Assembly: GCA_030638785.1 (NCBI GenBank) | Contig: DAOWDY010000229.1 | Location: 1-8,025, forward strand | Direction of reading: 5' to 3' | Source: Candidatus Thorarchaeota archaeon | GTDB taxonomy: Archaea > Asgardarchaeota > Thorarchaeia > Thorarchaeales > Thorarchaeaceae | DNA: 8,025 bases | Part shown: piece after piece, positions 1 to 5,106 of the stretch | How the letters are laid out: each line of letters begins with the position of its first letter | Position numbering within the stretch: position 1 is the stretch's first letter | The notes under the pieces: model-generated | What the model was told of the DNA's origin: nothing | Seen by the model: the letters and a program-made list of their open reading frames with translations, nothing else | Databases searched by the model: none | Position numbers and translations under genes: made by a program

Positions 1-83
1 ATAAGTAACCCCCAAGTGTAGTAGATAAGCACGAGAAGCGCGAAGATGAATATAAGCGCACCAAGAATTTTTTCCTTGCCCAA
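1..83 (-). CDS. Small membrane protein, N-terminal part only (possibly DPM2-like)
   Basis: The reading frame starts at TTG (83-81) and runs off the left edge, so only 27 residues are visible. They begin M-G-K-E-K, then a continuous hydrophobic stretch ending in IYYTWGLL. An AGAGGT ribosome-binding-like sequence lies 6 nt upstream of the TTG, which decided the start; an in-frame stop further upstream bounds the frame. The pattern of one hydrophobic helix ending in YYTxW resembles the first membrane segment of DPM2, the small regulatory subunit of dolichol-phosphate-mannose synthase, but this rests on a short remembered motif and is weak. It could equally be an unrelated small membrane protein. 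An overlapping frame from an ATG further upstream is also open, but it lacks the coherent hydrophobic pattern. The gene is divergent from etfB. Confidence 0.45.
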   Translation of the reverse strand, partial: MGKEKILGALIFIFALLVLIYYTWGLL

Positions 84-299
84 AGTTGTAACCTCTGTTT
101 TGCTGTGGAATTAAACATAACCACAACTGGTCTGTAATTCAGAATCGTATCACTATTGAATAAGATAAAAGCATTGCGTAACTTACACAAAAAGTTCCAT
201 TTGGAATATCTCGGAATCTTTAGTGAGTGTAACGTGAAGATACCTCTGGAACTGGTAGATTACTCCTTACACACTTTTTTGAGAATAAATCAGCACATG

Positions 300-361
300 C
301 GCATAGCTTATAATGTGCTCCAACTGCTCAACGGGAAGATTTCGTAACCAAACGGTGGTGG
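300..361 (+). promoter_or_regulatory. Putative TATA box and ribosome binding site of etfBA
   Basis: TTATAAT at 308-314 is the best TATA-like element upstream of etfB. A start of transcription about 25 nt downstream would leave a leader of roughly 30 nt. That leader would contain GGTGGTGG (354-361), which lies just before the TTG start at 366 and is a plausible Shine-Dalgarno sequence. The rest of the 84-365 intergenic region holds no gene I can support; it must also carry the promoter of the divergent small membrane protein. Confidence 0.4.
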
Positions 362-365
362 AAGT

Positions 366-1154
366 TTGAAGATTATTGTTCTTGTGAAACAAGTACCAGA
401 GGTTGCTGACGTAAAAGTAAACCCAGAAACAGGCACGCTAATTCGGGATGGCGTACCTAGCATCTTGAATCCATTTGACGAATTGGCTGTAGAAGAGGCC
501 ATTAGGCTTAAGGAAAAATACGAAGGTGAAGTGACAGTCATCACAATGGGCCCGCCCCAGGCTGTTGATGTGCTGTACAAGGCTATGGCAATGGGTACGG
601 ATAAAGCCATTCACATGACCGATCGAATCTTTGCAGGTGCTGACACATGGGTGACAGCATTAACTCTTGCAGAGCAGATTAAGAAAATGGAATATGACAT
701 TGTTATTTGTGGTAAGCAGGCTATTGATGGAGATACTGCTCAAGTAGGTCCAGAGATTGCTGAGATTCTTCGTATTCCCCAGATATGTTATGTACGCAAG
801 CTTGAGATTGATGATAATGGAAAGCATGTCATAGCTCATAGAGAAAACGATGAGGGCTATGAGGTTATTCGAGCAAAGATGCCCGTGCTCTTGACGGCAA
901 CCAAGGGGCTCAATGAACCACGATTGCCGAACATTATGGGCATTATGAAGGCAAAGAAAAAGCCCCTCGAGGTTGTGACCGCAGCAACTCTTGGTGTTGA
1001 AGAGGACAGATTGGGACTCAAAGGCTCTCCCACAACAGTCCGTAAAGTATTCCCACCACCAAAGAAGGCTGGTGGAATTATTGTCGAGGCAGATGATCCA
1101 AAGGAAGTAGCGAAGAAACTCGTCGAGTTCCTACTGCAGAAGGGGGCGTTCTAA
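366..1154 (+). CDS. etfB: Electron transfer flavoprotein subunit beta
   Basis: EtfB forms a heterodimer with EtfA and shuttles electrons between flavin dehydrogenases and other carriers in the cytoplasm; it binds AMP or, in bifurcating types, a second FAD. The 262-residue length is normal for the family. The N-terminus (KIIVLVKQVPEVADVKV) is the standard EtfB opening, followed by NPFDELAVEEAIRLKE, MGPPQAVDVLYKAMAMGTD (from residue 61) and the family signature GKQAIDGDTAQVGPEIAE (from residue 116). The start is a TTG with GGTGG just upstream; no better start fits the conserved N-terminus. The stop is 2 nt before etfA, so the two are almost certainly cotranscribed and translationally coupled. 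Assignment to the family is secure. Whether the complex bifurcates electrons cannot be read from this subunit alone. Confidence 0.95.
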   Translation: MKIIVLVKQVPEVADVKVNPETGTLIRDGVPSILNPFDELAVEEAIRLKEKYEGEVTVITMGPPQAVDVLYKAMAMGTDKAIHMTDRIFAGADTWVTALTLAEQIKKMEYDIVICGKQAIDGDTAQVGPEIAEILRIPQICYVRKLEIDDNGKHVIAHRENDEGYEVIRAKMPVLLTATKGLNEPRLPNIMGIMKAKKKPLEVVTAATLGVEEDRLGLKGSPTTVRKVFPPPKKAGGIIVEADDPKEVAKKLVEFLLQKGAF

Positions 1155-1156
1155 GA

Positions 1157-2356
1157 ATGGGTCTAATTTTTGACAGAGATAAATGCACAGGTTGCATGTT
1201 ATGCCCCAAGTCCTGTAACTTTGGAGCTATTGAGAAGGACGATGACAAGGTCAAGTTCGACCTTGACAAGTGTGTCTTGTGTGGTTCTTGCGAAGAGGTC
1301 TGTCCTGCAGACGCTATCTTCATTGAACGTCAGATTATCGACAAAGAGGCAATCGCACAGTACAAGGACGTTTGGATAGTTTGTGAGCCCCACGATGGGC
1401 GACTAAGAAGTTTCTCCTACGAGCTCGTCACAAAGGGCCGTGAACTTGCTGACAAACTTGGTGAGAAAGTTGTTGCATTACTGATTGGACATGAAGTTGA
1501 AGGACTTGCTGAGTCCCTTATCCATCAGGGTGCAGACAAGGTTCTGGTTGTTGATGATAAGATACTTGCAGAGTACACTACAGATGCGTATACAATCGCA
1601 GTTGTATCACTCATAACTCCTAGAAAACCAGCCATCGTTCTCTATGGTGCAACAAGTAATGGCAGAGACCTTGCGCCTCGTGTTGCAGCAAGGCTTCAGC
1701 TCGGACTGACTGCAGACTGCACGGGACTCGATATAGACGACGAGCGACAGTTAGTACAGACTCGTCCAGCCTTTGGTGGTAACATCATGGCTGAGATTCT
1801 CTGTCCCTACACACGACCACAGATGGCCACTGTGCGACCAAACGTCTTCAAGCCAACCGAGCGCGATACTTCACGGACCGGTGAGATAGAGAAGGTCGAG
1901 ATTAAAATCAGCCCAGTGCAGATTCGTACACGAGTTATGGAGAAGGTTTCAGAGATTACCGAGGGAATGATATCCGTTGAAGAAGCCGATATTGTTGTAT
2001 GCAGTGGCCGTGGTATCAAAGAACCCGCCAATCTTGAACTTCCTAGAGAACTGGCAAAGCTGCTGGATGCTGCTGTTGGTGGTTCTCGACCAATTGTTGA
2101 CCTAGGCTGGCTTCCACCGACACAACAAGTTGGTCAGTCAGGAAGGACCGTTTCACCCAAGCTCTACTTTGCTCTTGGAATATCAGGCGCGATTCAACAT
2201 TGCGCTGGCATGGGCACCTCAGAAATAATCGTCGCCATCAACAAGGACCCAGATGCTCCGATCTTTGGGATTGCTGACTATGGTATCGTTGGCGATATCT
2301 TTGCAATACTACCTGAAATAATCGCTGAAATCAAGCGGGTTCAGGCTGAGAGATAG
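1157..2356 (+). CDS. etfA: Electron transfer flavoprotein subunit alpha with N-terminal 2x[4Fe-4S] ferredoxin domain
   Basis: This is the FAD-binding partner of EtfB. Residues 1-58 form a ferredoxin domain with two complete cysteine sets, C10/C13/C16/C20 and C39/C42/C45/C49. The EtfA N-terminal domain follows, then the C-terminal FAD domain with VGQSGRTVSP (about 325-334) and the family signature LYFALGISGAIQHCAGM (336-352). The 399-residue length fits the ferredoxin-fused class; plain EtfA is nearer 300-330. In characterised bacteria, ferredoxin-fused EtfA occurs in bifurcating complexes such as caffeyl-CoA reductase and lactate dehydrogenase of Acetobacterium, so a bifurcating or ferredoxin-linked role is likely but inferred. 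ATG follows etfB by 2 nt, with AGGGGGCG upstream overlapping the etfB end. The oddity is at the 3' end: the last 45-51 codons plus terminator recur downstream three times, one copy being much shorter. The present C-terminus may therefore have been supplied by an integrated element. Confidence 0.96.
   Translation: MGLIFDRDKCTGCMLCPKSCNFGAIEKDDDKVKFDLDKCVLCGSCEEVCPADAIFIERQIIDKEAIAQYKDVWIVCEPHDGRLRSFSYELVTKGRELADKLGEKVVALLIGHEVEGLAESLIHQGADKVLVVDDKILAEYTTDAYTIAVVSLITPRKPAIVLYGATSNGRDLAPRVAARLQLGLTADCTGLDIDDERQLVQTRPAFGGNIMAEILCPYTRPQMATVRPNVFKPTERDTSRTGEIEKVEIKISPVQIRTRVMEKVSEITEGMISVEEADIVVCSGRGIKEPANLELPRELAKLLDAAVGGSRPIVDLGWLPPTQQVGQSGRTVSPKLYFALGISGAIQHCAGMGTSEIIVAINKDPDAPIFGIADYGIVGDIFAILPEIIAEIKRVQAER
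2207..2356 (+). repeat. etfA 3'-end repeat, copy 1 (functional gene end)
   Basis: These are the last 49 codons and stop of the intact etfA. They match 4280-4429 at 140 of 150 bases, with every difference at a third codon position and the encoded peptide identical. The copy at 4770-4907 matches the last 45 codons at 42 of 45 residues. Only the last six codons and stop recur at 7755-7776. Confidence 0.95.
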
Positions 2357-2368
2357 AATATCAAAGAA

Positions 2369-2402
2369 GCCCAGCCTTTGTGGTTGGGCACTCTTCTATT
2401 TT
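2369..2402 (+). terminator. Hairpin terminator of etfA (copy 1)
   Basis: GCCCAGCC (2369-2376) pairs with GGTTGGGC (2382-2389), 8 bp with one G-T pair and a TTTGT loop, followed by CTCTTCTATTTT. It starts 12 nt after the etfA stop. It also faces the convergent beta-helix gene and could work in both directions. The same stem recurs after every downstream etfA-end copy. Confidence 0.75.
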
Positions 2403-2432
2403 CCAAAACAACCTGATTCATCATTCTCTCTA

Positions 2433-4154
2433 CTAAAGAGATATACCTTGTTTTCTTTTCCAAAGAATGAATGCCACCACAGCAACAACAGCGATTGAAA
2501 TAGTGAATGTAGAGATAAGAAACAATGTATTCGTATCACCACATGGTGGTGCTGTGACATTTGGACGAGTTGGATCATAGAGAAATGAAGGATACCTATC
2601 TACAGCACCATCATACAATCCAGATATTGAATACACTCCAGTGCCACAATAATCTGTCCAATTATTCCCTCTATTAATCCCATCATCCCATACATTATCT
2701 CCTTCATCATCACGAGCATTCATTGTATTCCAACCAATGAGATTGTAGAATACTCTGAAATTCACTGCCTCATTACTCAAAACAATTCCAACCTCACTAC
2801 AATCGTATACAGAATTCTCTCTGATTATTCCTGTATCTGAATATTGAATTATTATTCCAAAAGTACTATTTTCAATCCGATTGCTCTCGATGATTACAGA
2901 TGATGAATAGTCTGATACCTTGATACTTGCATATGAGCAATTTAGAATCTCATTTCCTTGAATGAGAAGATTGTCTGTTTCATAGACCGAGATTGCTCTG
3001 ATATTGAATTGAAACATATTTCTTTCAGTAGTAATTCCAGACGATGCTTCAATCCTAATTCCGTATAGATTATTGAACAGCGTACTAGATCGAACTATAC
3101 AATTGCTTGACTCGTAAACGAAGATACCTTCTCTGGAGTTATCAAATATCGTAGAATTAGCAATAACACAATTTGTGGACAGAATTATTTGAATAGCACA
3201 CGAAGCATTTCCAGCATTAACATCTGAAAGTGTGATATTATTGCAATCTGCTAATACTACTTGACCAAACTCTTCACCATTGATTTTAGCATTTGATAGA
3301 GCGTATATATACTCCAAAGGTCGATTATTCACTGTGTTTCCGAAGATTAGATGGTTCAATGCAATTGTATTAGTTACTCCCCAAAACCGAATCCCGCAGG
3401 ATTGGAATGTATTCTCATATATGCTTAGATTCGTGGAGTATCGTATCAACATTCCCATACTCCGAGCATTGATAGTCTGATTTCGAAAAGTGCACGAGTC
3501 TAGATAGCTGGTCCATATTCCCTCTGTATTATTGAGAAACAGGTTATCTTCAAAGATTGAATTGGTTGTAGTAGATATTTGTACCCCAATACCATTATCA
3601 CGAATTATATTGCACCCTATAACAAGATTTGAACTGGCCGTAATTAATAGACCCTCGCCATTTGCTCCAACTGTACTAGTTCTTAACGTGCAGTTTTCAG
3701 AGTTTTCTATCATCGCACCAGTACCTGAAGTCAACATGTCAGAATTTGCCGCACTCCACATTCCAAAAGATGTAAGCGTACAGTTTTCGATTGTGCCGTT
3801 CGAAACATTGTTGAAATGTAGAGCATATCCCTGATATCCTTCTGTAGAGCGTAGGAAGCAGTTTCTAATTATGAAATGTGCTGATGTATCTGAGATAGAA
3901 ATGCACTCGTCCACAGTTGTTATGTTGAGATTTTCAATGACATATGGACTGGATATAGTACCTTCTCCATTCCATCCCTGAGATATGAAATCTAGATTAG
4001 AACGGATACTAATGGGATTATGATCTTCAAAAACGTTAGATAGGCTTGCTTGCTTGTCGTAAGTTGAAATAACTACATCCTTCATTTCACTTGATATAGC
4101 TAGTGACTGGGAACACACAACTAGCACAACTACGATAGCCGCCAGACAACGCAT
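2433..4154 (-). CDS. Membrane-anchored right-handed parallel beta-helix (NosD/CASH-type) surface protein
   Basis: I place the start at the ATG at 4154 (573 residues), because the protein then opens with a normal signal peptide (M-R, then CLAAIVVVLVVCSQSLA). The frame is open to an ATG at 4253 (606 residues), but that adds 33 residues of odd composition before the signal, and an AT-rich promoter-like stretch (about 4203-4219) lies inside this extension. The body is a long run of degenerate beta-helix rungs with repeated patterns such as SSNCIVRSSTLFNNLYGIRI and NLLIQGNEILNCSYASIKV, typical of NosD/CASH folds that bind or process carbohydrate. Near the end comes NNWTDYCGTGVYSISGLYDGAVDRYP, a closing segment usual in archaeal members, then a Pro-rich linker, one membrane helix and KRK. 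It is therefore probably extracellular and anchored by its C-terminus. No catalytic residues can be assigned. It is convergent with etfA. Confidence 0.85.
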   Translation of the reverse strand: MRCLAAIVVVLVVCSQSLAISSEMKDVVISTYDKQASLSNVFEDHNPISIRSNLDFISQGWNGEGTISSPYVIENLNITTVDECISISDTSAHFIIRNCFLRSTEGYQGYALHFNNVSNGTIENCTLTSFGMWSAANSDMLTSGTGAMIENSENCTLRTSTVGANGEGLLITASSNLVIGCNIIRDNGIGVQISTTTNSIFEDNLFLNNTEGIWTSYLDSCTFRNQTINARSMGMLIRYSTNLSIYENTFQSCGIRFWGVTNTIALNHLIFGNTVNNRPLEYIYALSNAKINGEEFGQVVLADCNNITLSDVNAGNASCAIQIILSTNCVIANSTIFDNSREGIFVYESSNCIVRSSTLFNNLYGIRIEASSGITTERNMFQFNIRAISVYETDNLLIQGNEILNCSYASIKVSDYSSSVIIESNRIENSTFGIIIQYSDTGIIRENSVYDCSEVGIVLSNEAVNFRVFYNLIGWNTMNARDDEGDNVWDDGINRGNNWTDYCGTGVYSISGLYDGAVDRYPSFLYDPTRPNVTAPPCGDTNTLFLISTFTISIAVVAVVAFILWKRKQGISL

Positions 4155-4276
4155 GAATCCTGACAATCTCCAAACCCTGCATACTGAATGTTGCTGCTGC
4201 TGATAAAGAATTATGGGCATGTCTATACACATAGTAATCACAGCCATTCTCATGAACAGGTCAAACCTTATTGCTT

Positions 4277-4429
4277 GCAGGCATGGGCACCTCAGAAATA
4301 ATCGTCGCCATCAACAAGGACCCAGATGCTCCAATCTTTGGGATTGCTGACTATGGTATCGTTGGCGATATCTTTGCGATACTTCCTGAAATTATCGCAG
4401 AGATCAAGCGAGTTCAAGCCGAGAGGTAG
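4277..4429 (+). repeat. etfA 3'-end repeat, copy 2
   Basis: This is an open, undamaged copy of the last 50 codons of etfA plus its TAG stop, encoding the same C-terminal peptide as the real gene. Upstream of 4277 the resemblance stops. Divergence from copy 1 is uneven: one difference in the first 32 codons from 4280, then nine of the last 17 codons differ, all silently. It has no start of its own that looks used, so it is probably not translated. It marks the right end of unit A. Confidence 0.93.
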
Positions 4430-4442
4430 AACGAATATTAGA

Positions 4443-4476
4443 CCAGCCTTCTAAGGCTGGCTCTCTTTTTCTTTTT
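4443..4476 (+). terminator. Hairpin terminator after etfA-end copy 2
   Basis: CCAGCCT (4443-4449) pairs with AGGCTGG (4454-4460) around a TCTA loop, followed by CTCTCTTTTTCTTTTT. It begins 13 nt after the copy 2 stop, the same placement as behind the functional etfA. The small minus-strand gene to its right ends close by, so it may serve that gene too. Confidence 0.7.
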
Positions 4477-4495
4477 CAAACTCCTTTCAATGATT

Positions 4496-4696
4496 CTAAG
4501 AAATGGATGAAGCCCACTCAAGCTCAAAGCAGCTTGGAAATAGAATATTCGACCCCGTTGTTACATAGATATAGAGGATAGATACTATTCCGATTATAGC
4601 AATCATGATTGCTACAATGGCTAGTACTGTGAAGTAATTGTACCTATGACGTAGCCAATTTCTAAAGAATTCAGCATCTCTGTGATCGTGATTCAT
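4496..4696 (-). CDS. Small single-pass membrane protein of unknown function
   Basis: It has 66 residues: a charged N-terminus (MNHDHRDAEFFRNWLRHRYN), one strongly hydrophobic helix at about 23-46 (TVLAIVAIMIAIIGIVSILY), and a short polar tail with a single cysteine. No family is recognised. Support for it being real comes from the coherent membrane pattern, its position filling unit B, and a TATA-like element about 60 nt upstream. No clear ribosome binding site precedes the ATG at 4696. The orientation, away from the right-hand etfA-end copy, is the same as for the beta-helix gene in unit A. Confidence 0.5.
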   Translation of the reverse strand: MNHDHRDAEFFRNWLRHRYNYFTVLAIVAIMIAIIGIVSILYIYVTTGSNILFPSCFELEWASSIS

Positions 4697-4753
4697 CTAT
4701 GGAACCATGAACATGTATGTCTAAGCGCTAATTAGTTGTCCGTCGTTCTTAAT

Positions 4754-4766
4754 GGTTATAATAATC
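4754..4766 (-). promoter_or_regulatory. Putative TATA box of the small membrane protein gene
   Basis: On the minus strand this reads GATTATTATAACC. Its centre is about 60 nt before the ATG at 4696, which would give a leader of about 35 nt. It sits directly against the left edge of etfA-end copy 3. The assignment is by pattern only. Confidence 0.3.
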
Positions 4767-4769
4767 TCA

Positions 4770-4907
4770 AGTGAGATCATAGTTGCAATCAACAAAGACC
4801 CAGAAGCCCCAATATTCGAGATGGCGGACTATGGAATCGTAGGCGATATCTTTGCAATACTTCCTGAGATTATCGCTGAGATAAAACGAGTTCAGGCCGA
4901 GAGGTAA
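4770..4907 (+). repeat. etfA 3'-end repeat, copy 3 (different protein allele)
   Basis: An open copy of the last 45 codons plus TAA stop. The peptide matches the functional EtfA end at 42 of 45 positions; the changes are D to E, G to E and I to M in the PDAPIFGIADYG segment, which here reads PEAPIFEMADYG. Many silent differences are spread along its length, so it is older or from a more distant etfA than copy 2. No start codon or upstream etfA sequence is present. Confidence 0.93.
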
Positions 4908-4919
4908 GTGTAGGTGGAT

Positions 4920-4958
4920 ACCCAGCCAAAGCATGGCTGGGTTCACTTCTCTATTTTT
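4920..4958 (+). terminator. Hairpin terminator after etfA-end copy 3
   Basis: ACCCAGCCA (4920-4928) pairs with TGGCTGGGT (4934-4942), a 9 bp perfect stem with an AAGCA loop, followed by TCACTTCTCTATTTTT. It begins 12 nt after the stop of copy 3. Confidence 0.7.
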
Positions 4959-4969
4959 ACTATTACATC

Positions 4970-5104
4970 ATGTCTAAGACATTTCTAATTCGCAGGGGGA
5001 GTTTCATTGAGGGTTTGATGCGTCGAAAAATTAAATACAAAGAATACAGAATCACTATCCGGATAAATTCTGGTCCTAGGGAATCCTCTCAGGAGTGGAA
5101 GTAG
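4970..5104 (+). CDS. Possible 44-residue basic peptide upstream of the TPR-nitrilase gene
   Basis: An ATG at 4970 opens a 44-codon frame, rich in Arg and Lys, ending in TAG at 5102-5104, only 2 nt before the preferred ATG of the next gene. The tight spacing could mean a leader or coupled gene. Against it, the start lies directly behind the hairpin and T-tract, has no ribosome binding site, and the best TATA box for the next gene lies inside it. It matches no family I recognise. Confidence 0.2.
   Translation: MSKTFLIRRGSFIEGLMRRKIKYKEYRITIRINSGPRESSQEWK
5026..5098 (+). promoter_or_regulatory. Putative promoter and ribosome binding site of the TPR-nitrilase gene
   Basis: AAAAATTAAATAC around 5026-5038 is a good archaeal TATA-like element (TTAAATA at 5031-5037), predicting transcription from about 5060. 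AGGAGTGG at 5091-5098 then lies 8 nt before the ATG at 5107 and is the best ribosome binding site in the stretch. A GTG at 5095 lies within it, which argues against GTG as the start. Confidence 0.45.
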
Positions 5105-5106
5105 GA

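Larger units (their letters stand above)
2357..4429. mobile_element. Inserted unit A between etfA-end copies 1 and 2
   Basis: The unit is bounded on the left by the functional etfA end with its hairpin and on the right by a second etfA end with its hairpin. It holds a single minus-strand gene for a beta-helix surface protein, which is more AT-rich by eye than the etf genes. No integrase, transposase or terminal inverted repeat is visible. The reading as an integrated element or cassette rests on the flanking repeats and is inference; exact crossover points are unknown. Confidence 0.5.
4430..4907. mobile_element. Inserted unit B between etfA-end copies 2 and 3
   Basis: This is the smallest unit, about 0.48 kb, including the second hairpin on its left and the third etfA end on its right. 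Its only supported gene is a 66-residue membrane protein on the minus strand. It is far too small to encode its own recombinase, so if mobile it was moved in trans, or it is what remains of a larger element. Confidence 0.4.

Noticed and set aside
156..347. A 63-codon plus-strand frame upstream of etfB
   Set aside because: TTG start without a ribosome binding site, no recognisable pattern, and it covers the probable TATA box of etfB.
3532..3834. 100-codon plus-strand frame within the beta-helix gene
   Set aside because: It is antisense to strongly patterned beta-helix coding sequence and shows no protein pattern of its own.
4277..4429. Copy 2 as an expressed small protein
   Set aside because: It is an exact peptide copy of the EtfA C-terminus with no start signal and would lack most of the FAD domain.
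2207..4907. Simple tandem duplication of the etfA end as the whole explanation
   Set aside because: Unrelated genes lie between the copies, the copies differ silently by different amounts, and one has a distinct protein allele.
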